Source: Adiantum capillus-veneris (Eukaryota > Streptophyta > Polypodiopsida > Polypodiales > Pteridaceae). From it: a DNA stretch of 60,000 nt. The notes under the pieces are model-generated. The model had not been told where the DNA came from. It saw nothing but the letters and a program-made list of their open reading frames with translations, and did no database searches. The stretch spans positions 77,054,291 through 77,114,290 of the forward strand of contig CM043948.1 of NCBI GenBank assembly GCA_014529385.2. Reading direction: 5' to 3'. The position numbers and the translations under genes are program-made. Shown one piece after another: positions 32,673 through 42,777 of the stretch (position 1 is the stretch's first letter; every line of letters begins with the position of its first letter).

Positions 32673-32796
32673 AGCACGTGAGAGAGCTTTATATACATCC
32701 GACCGTCCATACGATGACTATTGTAAGCAGGCCACGTGGCACGTCTACATGGCTGACACGTGTCAATAACGGTCATATTTTGCACCCTATATAAAT
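32673..32796. promoter_or_regulatory. Divergent core promoter with two TATA boxes and three G-boxes
   Basis: The minus-strand TATA (TATATAAAG, 32687-32695) serves the H3/Ulp1 unit and the plus-strand TATA (TATATAAAT, 32788-32796) serves p3, with about 95 bp between them. Three CACGTG cores lie at 32674-32679, within the perfect palindrome GCCACGTGGC (32731-32740) and within the perfect palindrome GACACGTGTC (32755-32764). CACGTG is the G-box recognised by plant bZIP and bHLH factors in light, clock and abscisic-acid responses (established). Use by the transposon is inference. Confidence 0.65.
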
Positions 32797-32888
32797 CTTG
32801 GTCTTGAATTTTATTAGTGTTACACGTTTACTTGTCCCACACAACGCGAGATATTACTAGTATCCTTCTACTAGTCCCCTCGTCCCGC

Positions 32889-33071
32889 ACGACGTGTCGG
32901 TACGCATTTGCACACGCCGGGTTCAGCCTTTATCGCGTTGTTCAGGCTTCTAGTTGGTCTCTTTGGTGTGCCCTCATCCCGCACGACGCATCGGTACCCA
33001 TTTGCAAACGTCGGGTGAAGCCTCTATCGCGTGGTTTGGGTTTCTCGTTGGCAGCTCCGACACGACGCGAT
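32889..33071. repeat. Degenerate hairpin motifs, right arm of the central promoter
   Basis: Motifs related to the left array continue on the p3 side: ACGACGTGTCG at 32889 with TATCGCGTTGT near 32932, ACGACGCATCG at 32982 with TATCGCGTGGT near 33025, and ACGACGCGATC at 33062. The period is about 93 bp. With the left array they flank the core promoter on both sides and lie in the leaders of both genes. Confidence 0.7.
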
Positions 33072-33270
33072 CCGAGCAAGTTGCAAATCTTGGAACCCAC
33101 CCCTATCTCTTTGTGCTAGTGAGGTTCTGAGACCCAGTGCCGGGCGCTTTTCTCATCGTCTAACCCTCCCCCTTATTGCTCTATATATTGCTTTGGGTGT
33201 ATTTCTGGACCTTGTATCTAGTAGCTTCATCCTGTATCTAGTAGCTTCACCTGTCGACTTTTCCTCTACC

Positions 33271-34852
33271 ATGAACGAAGGGCGAGAGGAGATTTTGGAG
33301 GAGAGTCCAAGTGAGAAACTATTGGTTGCTGTGATGGATGGTGGTGACATGGAAGTGTACACCAAAGCATATGAAATATTCAACCCTGTGTTTGATCTTG
33401 CACCTTTGTTAGACCATTTGAAGGACTTCTTGTCAGAAGAATTCAAAGAGTTTGAAGAGGCAATTGAAGGCAAGTGTTTGGTTTTAGATGGCAAGACTTA
33501 TTGCCATCTAACCGAATTTACTACCAACTCAATTGAGAAAAGCAAAGTAACAAGGAGGTTTGGAAGATTTTCTAAGAAGACTTCCTTTGTTTTTCCACCT
33601 ACCATTTCTTGTCAATTACATTTAAAGCCTTGCAACCTTGTTCCAAAAGAAGTTGCCTTTCGTTTCTTTTTGTTCCTTAAAGTTGACATGCAAGGCAAAG
33701 CTGATGAAGTGAAAGATACAGATGAGGCAAAAAATTAAAATGTTTCCACAGTTTTGCAGCTTGAGAAAAGTGAAATTCTAGAAGAGGAGGAAGTTGATGT
33801 TGCAGCTGAGGAGGAGGAGAGTGCAAATTTTGATGTGGCTCAATTTAGAGCTAGTACTGTCATTGATGAGCCAACAGATGAGGTAGAGGTATCTGAAGCT
33901 TCCCTTACTATTCCAAACCTTCCCTAATTTTATATCAATGGGAAAGAGTATATCCCTCTCCATCATATCTAGTGTCTGCTTAATATGAGGGAGGAATACT
34001 GTATTGCAACCATTTCTGAAGCTTCTGAGGTGACCAAAGATTTTATTGACACGGAAGAAGAGTCAAAAGAGGAGTTTTTGGCACTTGATCACATCCAATA
34101 AAGATTTTATGCCTGATCCTGATGCACTTGCTCTATGCATGAGAAGAGTGGAAGAGGAAAAACCTTCCCTCAAAGATGAGGATTTTGAGAAGAGGCTTGT
34201 TCAGCTTGGCATCCAATCTTTTGGCAGAGACTTTAAACTGAAAAAAATTCGAAAGGAAGTTGACATAAGAGAGATGACCAGATCATGCAATCTCCTTCAA
34301 GAAAAAGTCATTGCCGAAGATGAGTTGCAAAAGGTGATCTCCCTTCTGAAATCTTTCTTTTTTTCAAGTTTGTTTTAATTACTCATTGTCTTGTTTTGCA
34401 GATTGAACCCCTTGACAAAGACAATTTTCTTGGGAGAGCTAAAGGCTCAAGAGGGAAAGCAATAGAGGGCTCTTCAAGAAGGTATGCCTCCTCTCTCATG
34501 CACTACATGCCTACATTGGATAGTGCCACCTTCTGTGCTTTTCACATGCAGTATTCTGAAGATCCCGAGTTGCCAATGTTTGCACTGAAGATATTGTCAC
34601 GGTTTTTAGGGTACTGTCCCCTTCAAATCAATGCAAACAAGATCATGCTACTTGAGAGAGCATCAACACTTCAAATATTTGGATATGTTGCAGGATTCAA
34701 TGCCTCAAGAGCAGGATACTTTCTTTGCTACTCTAGCTATGCGGCAGCAGCTGAGGAGACAAATGTCAACCATCTTGGGGGCTATAAAAGAAGAAAGGTT
34801 TTTGAGATATAGGGGTGACATGCCTAGAGATATTAAAAAAATCAAAAACTGA
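33271..34852 (+). pseudogene. p3: conserved acidic accessory protein, interrupted
   Basis: ATG at 33271 (MNEGREEILEESPSEKLLVA) opens a frame that, apart from TAA at 33,736, TAA at 33,925 and TAG at 33,970, stays readable for about 270 codons. It contains two copies of a short module: VLDGKTYCHLTEF and, after an acidic Glu-rich linker, YINGKEYIPLHHI. Element C has the same module (IVDGEDYVFMHDLEKAF). After a frame change near 34,085, a helical region runs into an intron at 34334-34401 (AAG|GTGATC...TTTTGCAG) and a domain starting DKDNFLGRAKGSRGK, also shared with C (VDNFAPRTSGKRT). Another frame change near 34,660 leads to a basic end (RYRGDMPRDIKKIKN). The product is unrecognised. The DG-x-Y-x-x-L module vaguely recalls phage antirepressor-type domains; this is not claimed. 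Confidence 0.55.
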
Positions 34853-34928
34853 TGTAAATTTGATAATTTTTTGAACCAAAATATCTTTTTTGAATTTGGA
34901 TCTCTTTAGAAAGATTCAGTGCAAAGTT

Positions 34929-37338
34929 TCAAAGTGAAGCATTAATCTCCATCTGTGGTTGATCAGCATGGCTGTTTGATCTCATCCGTTGTAATTGCCT
35001 CCTATAGAACCAATTGAATAATTCCTTTAGTGCATTGCTCCTTCTTTGTCCCCCTCCATTTCTCGTACATTTGAAAAAAGAAGTCCTCGCTTGATAGTGA
35101 GATTTTTCAATTCCCTGAGTATTCCATGTTGCAAGGGGTCCTTGTTTTGCAAAATATGGTCCATGCAGGTACAGAATATGCTAAAAATAAAAAAAAGTCA
35201 GTTGAACTCAATACGATGCAAAGTAAAATACTATCCAGACTTTAGAAAGTAATTGAATACTCACCAAGTAATATGTGATGTCTTTTGCTCCCCAAGCATT
35301 TGTAATAGCAGTTATTAAAAGCTTTATTGTCTTTTTAAAGTCATTTGCATAAGTAGCAGAGCTAACTTGTTGTCTCAAAACTTTCAAAAAATTGCCGAGC
35401 TTCTTCCACACTTCCATGCGTTTGTTGGCTACATCTGGTCTACTTTTGACATTGGTTGTTATAACACAAAGATCCTTCTAGCAGTTCCACATAGCATCAA
35501 CTTGTTTGTTGTCATGGTTACTCAAAAATCTTTTAGCTTTTGCTCCACCCATTGAAACAAATTTGCAAAACATCACCGGTTCCTTTTGAAAGAGTGGGAT
35601 CTTTTTCTAGATGCACTTGACCACCATGAAAACCCATTTGAGAGAGCAAAGCCTCGCATTTTTCTATGCACTCGTCTGCAAGTTTAGTTGGCTTAATAGA
35701 ATATGAATAGTCAAGATGGAGTCGAAGCAATTTGTCCAAGACTCTAATCTCTACATGCATTGTGCATATATGTACATTTTTAAAATCTATTGTTAGAATT
35801 GGATCCCAAATCACAGAAGACGATGGGTAGTCGATGACCCATTAACACTATTCCTCGATGGTGCTTTTCCAACCTCATGTTCTGCAAGCCATCCTTTTGT
35901 TCCAGTGCTTGCCATGCAGTATAGACATGTATACTTGGTATTGGCACCTCCACATACACCAAACATGCACTTTAATGCTTTTAGGTCGGCACTCAAGTGC
36001 CATTCTACAAAAAAGTCACCCATGCCATCTACACAGATTTTTTCACCTGCATTTTGGTCCTGTATAACAGAAGGAATATCGGTCTGCAAAAATTTCAATG
36101 TATCATGATTTTCTACTGGTATTTGAGCTGCTCCGATCCACTAAAGCTCCATTTTTTATTGAGTTTTGTGGTATGGGGAATCAAGCTTACCCTGGCTATA
36201 GTCCAATTCTCTACTCATAAGGGATATGGATACTCTTTCCATTTTTTGACATTTTTGAATTCGAGCTTCATCCAATTTCAGAACAAATATAAGTTTTCCT
36301 TCACAATCTACTTCTTGCATATTATAGTATCTCACCATAGCAGATTGAACATTTTTTATACTCATCCAAATGTTATTAAAAACATTATACTCAAAAGAAG
36401 ATTTTTTTTCTGTTTTTCATATGGCATCGTTCCTTCTATATGATAGCACTCTCCAAAATGTTCGGGTATTTCTTCGTTTAATAGAGTCCTAACTTTCCCA
36501 ACATTGTGAGGCCTAGGCAACCCAAAAGCTTTAATCTTGTAATACTTTAAAACTTGAAACCAGGTTTTAGAGATGGCCCTGTAACCCCTTCTACTCACCC
36601 CCACTGTGTCACAAACTTCTTGCATTTGAGAAGGTTGGACCAGTAAACCCATATCTTTCAGTCAACTTTGAAATACCATTTTCTTTTGAGTTTGATTTTC
36701 AGGAAGTTTCAAAAGTTTAAGAATATCACTTTTGTTCATTACCTCATTCAAAAATCTCACCCTTTCTTGAACATTGGACATATCAAATCCTAAAAGACTA
36801 GTCACATATTCTCTATTAATCTTTAATCTTTTTTTTCTTTGTCCAAAACCTTCTGTTAAGTTTGCTACATCTCTCATTCGTTTTACTCGTGCTCTTAATC
36901 CTATTGGAGTTTCTTTTAAAGTCCGAAGCTGGTGATTTTCTTGTTTTAGAGATGCTATTTGGTTTTCAAGTTCTAAAATTCTTGTTGCATTTGAAGACAA
37001 AACAGTTTTGAGATATTGAATGTAATGTGTATGATCAATGTGTAAATGAGATAACCTAGAACTATATCCTAGTAAGCCATCAACCCCATCACCAAAAATC
37101 CTCATCAAATCATGAGGTGTGTGAAAAGATGGATACCTTCCAATGCTAGGATCCGGTGGATACAGCTCCCATCTGTCCATATATCAATGTGTTTCTTTCC
37201 CTCGTTGTGAAGTTGTTGTGCTTGATTTGCAGTTGTAACTTGTCTTTGATAGACACTCCGTGTAGTAGCATATTCTTGGCTTAGCTTAATGTTCAAGTGA
37301 AACTTGCGGTTATCACTAATGGAAGATGTACTAGTCAT
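34929..37338 (-). pseudogene. Element B transposase, RAG1/Transib-like DDE family
   Basis: The start MTSTSSISDNRKFH at 37338 is chosen because element A has a start at the matching distance from the shared DIW motif. Order: amino module; coiled coil (LELENQIASLKQENHQL); LKETPIG; a Lys/Arg patch; CDTVGVSRRGYRAISK; first Asp candidate (FVLKLDEARI); VEWHLSADLKALKCMFG with the second Asp; GANTKYTCLYC with a CxxC pair; ICTMHVEIRVLDKLL; and, after an 84-bp intron (35181-35264), HILYLHG, then a Gly-Pro-Leu turn, NTQGIEKSHYQAR and an Arg-rich tail ending at TGA (34929-34931). HxxxxH followed about 19 residues later by Glu matches the spacing of His937, His942 and Glu962 in RAG1. Two nonsense codons near 36,165-36,150, one TGA near 36,665 and about three frameshifts break it. 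It converges with p3, 76 bp apart. Confidence 0.7.
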
Positions 37339-37605
37339 TGTAAGTAATGAAGGAGCAGAAAGTATAATGGAAATAACGTAGCAACAGAACAAGGGGCATC
37401 AGAGAAGAAGAGATAAAGCTCACAAAAGGTGAGAGAAAAAAGAGAGATTCAAAGGTGGAAACAACTATTTGCCGCCAAAGTGAAATAAATGAAAACAAAT
37501 TTTGAGGTGACCCACAAAGGAATGTGAAGAAAACGATATCTTTTTGAATATTTAGAGATATGTACCTAGATATGCTTTAGATTGCGTAGATATGCTTTAA
37601 ATGAC

Positions 37606-37633
37606 CAAAACGGACAAATTTGGATCCGTTTTG
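37606..37633. repeat. Subterminal hairpin near the right end of element B
   Basis: CAAAACGGA and its inverse TCCGTTTTG are separated by 10 bp, about 50 bp inside the right terminal repeat. It may be a protein-binding site or a foldback; no counterpart was found at the left end. Confidence 0.5.
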
Positions 37634-37681
37634 ACCACAAACGGCTTTGCTAGTTAGTAATTTAACCAATTCCTTACACAT

Positions 37682-37710
37682 CCCTTTTTGAGTCGTTTTT
37701 GGCCCTAATG
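37682..37710 (-). repeat. Element B right terminal inverted repeat
   Basis: The reverse complement starts CATTAGGGCC and ends CTCAAAAAGGG. It lies about 345 bp upstream of the transposase start, so the transposase promoter is subterminal. Confidence 0.75.
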
Positions 37711-38132
37711 AATCAGATGTGTTTTATACTTTCCTCATAATTAAGGTAAGTTGAAAGAAGTATCTTGTGTCCAACTTCTGTTGTGTTGTTACTTCAAGCA
37801 AAAAAGACACAGCTTATTGAAACGTATCACCAATTACAACAATTTTCAAGATTGACAGATCACATTTAGAAGAATCTACAAGATAGAGAGACAATTCAAA
37901 ATATTTTTTATTACTTCCAAAAAGTTGATTTTACATCATGTATTTGAGGAGTTTATAATTTTCTTGACCATTTCCTGGCACCTCTCTTGCATGTAAGGCA
38001 ACTCCCCAGTCAAGAGGGACTACGCTATGGACTTTGGGTCAGTTGAGCCAATGGAGGCATGTATCCCTATCTGGGCAAGCACTTTACCACGGAAGCCAAT
38101 GCCAAATGTTGTGCTTACAAGGGATCTACGCA
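37711..38132. other. Junction between elements B and C, no gene
   Basis: AT-rich sequence (37,711-37,960) followed by short minus frames that may be the carboxy end of the p3-like gene of element C. No repeat or end signature was recognised. Confidence 0.35.
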
Positions 38133-39476
38133 CTAGGAACACAAGATGCGAAGTTTGAGCAATGGTGCTAAACACAAAACCTTGCTTAAAGCTTTCAACG
38201 ACCAAGTCATAAAATGGGATAGGAGAGTAAATTCATTATGGACAATGGCCACATCGCCAGGGGGGGGTTGTCCTAGGTAATGCGCGAGGGAAGACTGAGG
38301 TCCAAAGCTCGTCCGCTTGCCACTCGTCCTTGGTGCAAAATTATCAACCTCCACGACGTCCTTTCATAAACCAATCAAGGTTGAGAAAAAGGAGAATGAA
38401 GGATAAAATAATAACATGAAAATTAGGATAGAGTTTACCTCTTGATCTTTGTCATCCTCCTCCCTGTTGCCCTTTCCATCCAAGTCAATGCTCCCATGCA
38501 CCGCAACTACGAGCTTTGGATCATCACATGCGGGGTTGCGTAGTGGCATAGGCATCCTAGCTGCCTCAACCTTGGCTTACGTGGCTTGGAATTCTTCCTC
38601 AACCACGTGCAACTGCTCTACTGCCAGGACCTCCGCACACACGACTATAATAGTGTCAGCAAACAGAGTCCCCAAGTGCCAAGAGCTTGCTTTCAAGGAC
38701 ATCTGGCGTATTGTCAAAGGGACATTTGGTGTTGTTGCATAGCACGCTCAAGCATTCATCCATGCATAGGCCAAATGCTTTCTCCAAATCATGCATAAAC
38801 ACATAATCCTCCCCATCCACTATCAGTGAGGAGAAGTGGCTTATTTCCACCTCTAGGATAGCCTCATCCGTTGATGGTAGTGGAACTATAATGTCACTAG
38901 GGCCAGCCACGACAATGGATTTCTCTACCACCTCATCGAGCCCCTTAGGGTACTCGAGCTGAAGTGTTTTTCCTTCTGTTGCAAGATTCATGGGGTCAAC
39001 CACCTGTTCCTTGGTGTCCTTGATGAAGGACCCAACCTAAAGGTGTGGTAGGCAGAGCTCCTCCAAATCAGGTTCATCGCTCACCAAGAAGATGAATGTT
39101 GCTAGCTGAGAAAGGTACTCCACCCCCAACTTGTGCTTCTTGAGCGCTGATACCCCTGGGGCTTGCTCATCCAAGAAATGGCATGCGTTGGTGACAATTT
39201 CTTGGAATCGTTGCAAATAGAATATTTTATGATTTGCTCCTTCATGAACATAGAAATCTCGACAAATGCATCCATGTGAAGGACAATTGTGGCGTCAAGG
39301 TCACATAGACGAGTAACGAAGGTGTGGAGTTCCAACTTCCCTTTGTATTTGGTGTCCTCAAGGAAGAGTATGAAGTGTGACAAAGGGGTGGATGTGGGTG
39401 CAAATGCAGAGGTTGTGGAGGTGTCCATGTCTAGCCTAGGTTGTAGATAGAGAGTGGAGGAGCTCAAGAGCGGCAA
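38133..39476 (-). pseudogene. Element C p3-like gene, fragmented
   Basis: A start near 39,428 (MDTSTTSAFAPTSTPLSHF) leads to a segment similar in pattern to the p3 amino region (FVTRLCDLDATIVLHMDAF against IFNPVFDLAPLLDHLKDFL). Then come SSLIVDGEDYVFMHDLEKAF (the p3 module) and VDNFAPRTSGKRT...ALSKVLCLAPLL, matching the p3 carboxy domain in order. At least three frame interruptions are needed. It follows the p1-like gene of element C directly on the same strand. In B these two genes are separated by the H3/Ulp1 unit, so C has lost that unit or belongs to a version without it. Confidence 0.5.
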
Positions 39477-39658
39477 ATCATGTTGATTACATCAGTGCCA
39501 TTGTTTTAAAAATTGCAAGAGTTACAAAGCTATAAGAGTGATAGCATAGTTCCATCCATGCCCCAGTCCTCCTCGACCTTCAATTTTTCTTCCATTCTCT
39601 TCCTAATCTGCAGACATTCATTACAATAAGCATCCAATGATCGACAAACTATGATGTA

Positions 39659-40843
39659 TCAAAAATGTGGTGGAAGGATTCTCACCTTGTGGCCTTGTAA
39701 ACAAAATTGCGCTTGTTGAAGGGCCTCAAAACACATAATAACCAAATGTTCTCGAACATTACTGAGAGTCCAATGCTTGTTCACTTGGACTGCCTCCAAA
39801 GCATCATTGGGCATCCTCACTAAAATGTCAAATCTTGCAATAGCGCCGTCTACACTCTGTAAGGGATTCCACACTCCAAGCTTGCACATCCAACGATCAT
39901 AGTGGAATCGTATGTACAAGGAGGTGCGGGATTTCAAATAGCGCATTCCAATACCTGAAGCTCCAACCTTACAATGGTACCGGTCCCCATTGTGCATGCC
40001 CTCCACAAAACCCCCAGTCCTCTTCTAAAAGCCTTCCTAATTCCTCATAATGCTCATCTTTACATATAAGCAATGTGGTAGTCTCCACAAATCCAAACTC
40101 TTTAAAAATGTGCACAAAACAATGAATAGGCAAACACCAACTCAAGCCCATAGACCTAGAAGCTTTAGAGTATTTCAAAGAGTTTTGAACATCTATTTTT
40201 ATCTTTTGCTTGAAAGATGCTACTGACCACAAATCTGGCATCGGCCATTCCAAAATTAATAAGGAAGTTACTTTGATGGGTTTAAGCGTTCCAAACTCTT
40301 GTGTAGAAGTAGTCACAATATAGGAGTGAGAATAGAAGAAAATCCTTCTTTGAACCAGTTTGGTTGGACAAAGATGTGCGAACATTGTTGCTCCAATATC
40401 CATATGTATAGCATTGAATGTGCCGGAGAGACTATGTAGTGGCTGCTCCTCCACCAACGTGGATGGAAATATGACTATAAATGCATGGTAAGTCTTAAGT
40501 ACGAATCCATAATAGCATTACATTGTGATTTCACACCTAGCTTTGTATTCTCAAAACATGTACTTACAATATGTTGGAAATCGAAGTGGTTGTTGCATTG
40601 CACAATGGCTACGGTCCCCTTGTCTTTGTGGTTCTTGAAGCCAAGGAGCTTTCCTTTCCAATGATGATCCAAGTCTGCACGATTTCGCATACGATGAGGG
40701 CCAATAGTAGATGGTTGCATGTATACCCAAGCACCTTTGGTGAACTCTTGTGGCACCCACTCATCATCTATACCTTTTGTGTTGTGGCATGCAACTGCTG
40801 TGACCTCATCCTTTGGCCGCCTTTGCGAAGTACAGCTGGCCAT
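39659..40843 (-). pseudogene. Element C p1-like gene
   Basis: The protein (start MASCTSQRRPKDEV) is the homologue of p1 of element B, with the same order of landmarks. The amino module has WKGKLLGFKNHKDKGT, an intron sits at 40475-40567 (GTAAGTAC...ATTTATAG), and after it come SLSGTF, FKQKIKIDV, WCLPIHCFVHIF, the Y.RW..KLGVWNPLQ block and the final NKHWTLSNVREHL block. A frame change occurs near 40,000. This copy is more continuous than the B copy and is the better query for database searches. About 1.2 kb of gene sequence shared with B is good evidence that p1 belongs to the transposon and is not host flanking DNA. Confidence 0.6.
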
Positions 40844-41799
40844 GGTTGAATAAAGAAAATCAGGAGGAGGAGTAGGACCTTGCTTGTTGCTACAATGTAG
40901 GTGGGATAAAGTGATAGGAGAAGGTGGTTAACCATTTTTTGGTGTGGCAATGGGAGGAGAAGGTGGATAACCCTTGCTTGGTGTGGCAATGGAAGGTGGT
41001 AGGGGAGGAGAGAGGATCTTCCTTGCTGAAGCAATGGAGATGGTGTAGAGAGAGAGTGTTGGAGTAGAGGATGAGTGTGATGGTTGCAACCAAGGAGGGA
41101 TTGGAAAAGGGGTTTTAGAGAAAGAAAATCACTTTTTGCCTAAGGACTACTTTTGGGGGGGCTTTGGATAATAAAAGAAGATTATTTTTAAGTTTTTTCA
41201 AAATTTTGAATTTTAGGATTTTTGGGCGCATGGTTTGACTTTTTGAGGTCAAAAAATGCTTTTATATCATAAAATAGATTTAGGGGGGTTTTCAAGAAGA
41301 TAAGATTTGAGTTTTGAAAATTTTGAAAATTTTCAAATTTTCAAAATTTTGGGATTTTTTCAAAACCGGATCAAAAAGGAGGTAAGTTGGAGATTCCATA
41401 TGCCGCCCCCCCCACCCCACCCCACCTTCTCACTAGGTAAGAGCCCATTAAGAAGTGCAAGACTACTTTGTCCCCCTACATTTTTGAGGGCATAGAGTGT
41501 GTCCACCACCCTCTTCTCATTGGATGGCCTCTAATTAACCTTAATCCCAAAGGGCCCCTAGAGGGTTCATATTTTTCCTAATGAATGTGCCGAGATTCAT
41601 TGATGACAATTGTCATGGGAATAGAATAATGGACCTATGCTTGCACACCTGTTATGTACACTTTTTGTTAGGTTTTAGGCCAAATGGCTGGTGAATGTGG
41701 CCGGGCGCCCACCCATCCTCTACATTCTTTTGTTACACAGTGATTTTACTACTTTTGGTTTGAGTTTTCACTCTTGTTGTAGGGGAAACTTTGGCGAAA
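40844..41799. other. Upstream region of element C, no gene
   Basis: Short imperfect tandem repeats (AGGAGAAGGTGGNTAACC, TTGGTGTGGCAATGG) lie at 40,915-41,010, just upstream of p1. AT-rich sequence with many AAAATTTT foldbacks spans 41,160-41,370, followed by a C-rich stretch at 41,404-41,425. No terminal repeat matching element B was recognised. Confidence 0.4.
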
Positions 41800-42777
41800 T
41801 TATCCCAGACAATTTTCCATAAAGTTTTTGGCTACATCCTCTCGAGTAATGACTGCAGTTAGTGCTTCCAAAAGAGAATACTCTCGGCACAAACTTTTCT
41901 ATTTGACGGCAGCGTATGCAAGATGTTTTGATCAACAAAGGCTTGATAGCACGCTTGGGTGAAAAAAGAGAGAACGCGTATGCTGATGAATAGTGGGAGG
42001 ACTTGAATGAGCGTGCTATGAAGACCATTTGGCTATACCTTGGTGAATCCATTTACTTTACCATATTGGACAAGGCAAATGCAAAAAGATTTATGGATGC
42101 TCTATGTGCAGCATGGGATGGAAATCATGCCTCGAACAAGGTTTGATTGATGAAGAAGCTTATGCACATGTATATGAAAGAGGGCACTAACGTTAGTTCT
42201 CACATGAACAAGTTCAACATCCTTTCACAGATTACTTCAAAAGGCCTCAAATTTGGTGATGAAATGAAGGTTGTTTTCTTACTAGGTTTGCTACCATCGT
42301 CATGAGATACCTTCAACATAGCCATAAGCAGTTCTGTGCTCATTCTCAAGATTGTAGGAAAGGTTGTAGCAAGAGTCATGGCAAAGACATGTGAAATGTT
42401 GAGTGTTACTACTACCATAAAAAGGGACACTTGAAAGAAGATTTCTGCACAATGCAGCGTGATAAAAGCAAAGCAAAAGAAAAGTCTGGCAAACCTAAAG
42501 TAGCTTGAAAATTGAAGAGCTTAATGTGGTTAAGTCTCTTAGTATCCATTGAGACATTTTTGACGTGCCAAATGATGTGTTGATTTTCACAACGGATTTG
42601 ATTCATAATCCATTGTTAGCTCTTGATGAGTGTTATGCGCATAATTGGATTGTGGACTCAGGTGCTGGCTTTCACATTGATAGCATGCAAATAACAAGGA
42701 AAATGAGTGCCTCTATAGCCTTGCATGACTCCCACCGTCGGAAGGAAGAACTATTGCACCACCGAAACCACCTGTGA
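41800..42777 (+). pseudogene. Copia gag-protease remnant (plus strand)
   Basis: Conceptual translation gives the UBN2-type copia gag order: MQDVLINKGLIARLG, then ERAMKTIWLYLGESI, then FMDALCAAWD, then MYMKEGTNVSSHMNKFN, then FLLGLLPSS. It is followed by a decayed zinc knuckle (CYYYHKKGHLKEDFC, second Cys replaced), a Lys-rich linker, and a protease active-site segment WIVDSGAGFHI (copia Asp-Ser-Gly-Ala). Several stops and frame changes are present and no pol follows, so it is a truncated, dead copy. It is on the opposite strand from the copia element at 45-48.7 kb. Confidence 0.7.

Larger units (their letters stand above)
27874..37710. mobile_element. Element B: 9.8-kb four-gene DNA transposon
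   Basis: An inverted repeat of 29 bp with one mismatch bounds the element. Inside are four units in the order p1 (plus), H3/Ulp1 (minus), p3 (plus), transposase (minus), so the two outer genes point inward and the inner pair diverges from a shared promoter. Homologues of p1 and p3 in element C and of the transposase and H3 in element A show that the set travels as a family. No target-site duplication is obvious directly outside 27874 and 37710, so the exact ends may lie a few bases away or the insertion is old. All four genes carry stops or frameshifts. Confidence 0.65.

Noticed and set aside
33271-34852. p3 as a phage antirepressor (KilA/BRO-like) domain
   Set aside because: Only a short DG-x-Y-x-x-L resemblance is seen; too weak to assign.
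34929-37338. Direct relationship to the vertebrate immune RAG recombinase
   Set aside because: Only motif spacing is shared, and no RAG2 partner is visible. It is treated as a DDE transposase with a similar zinc-embedded design.
27874-37710. Polinton/Maverick or large DNA virus insertion
   Set aside because: No DNA polymerase B, packaging ATPase or capsid protein is visible, the inverted repeats are short, and the genes contain spliceosomal introns.
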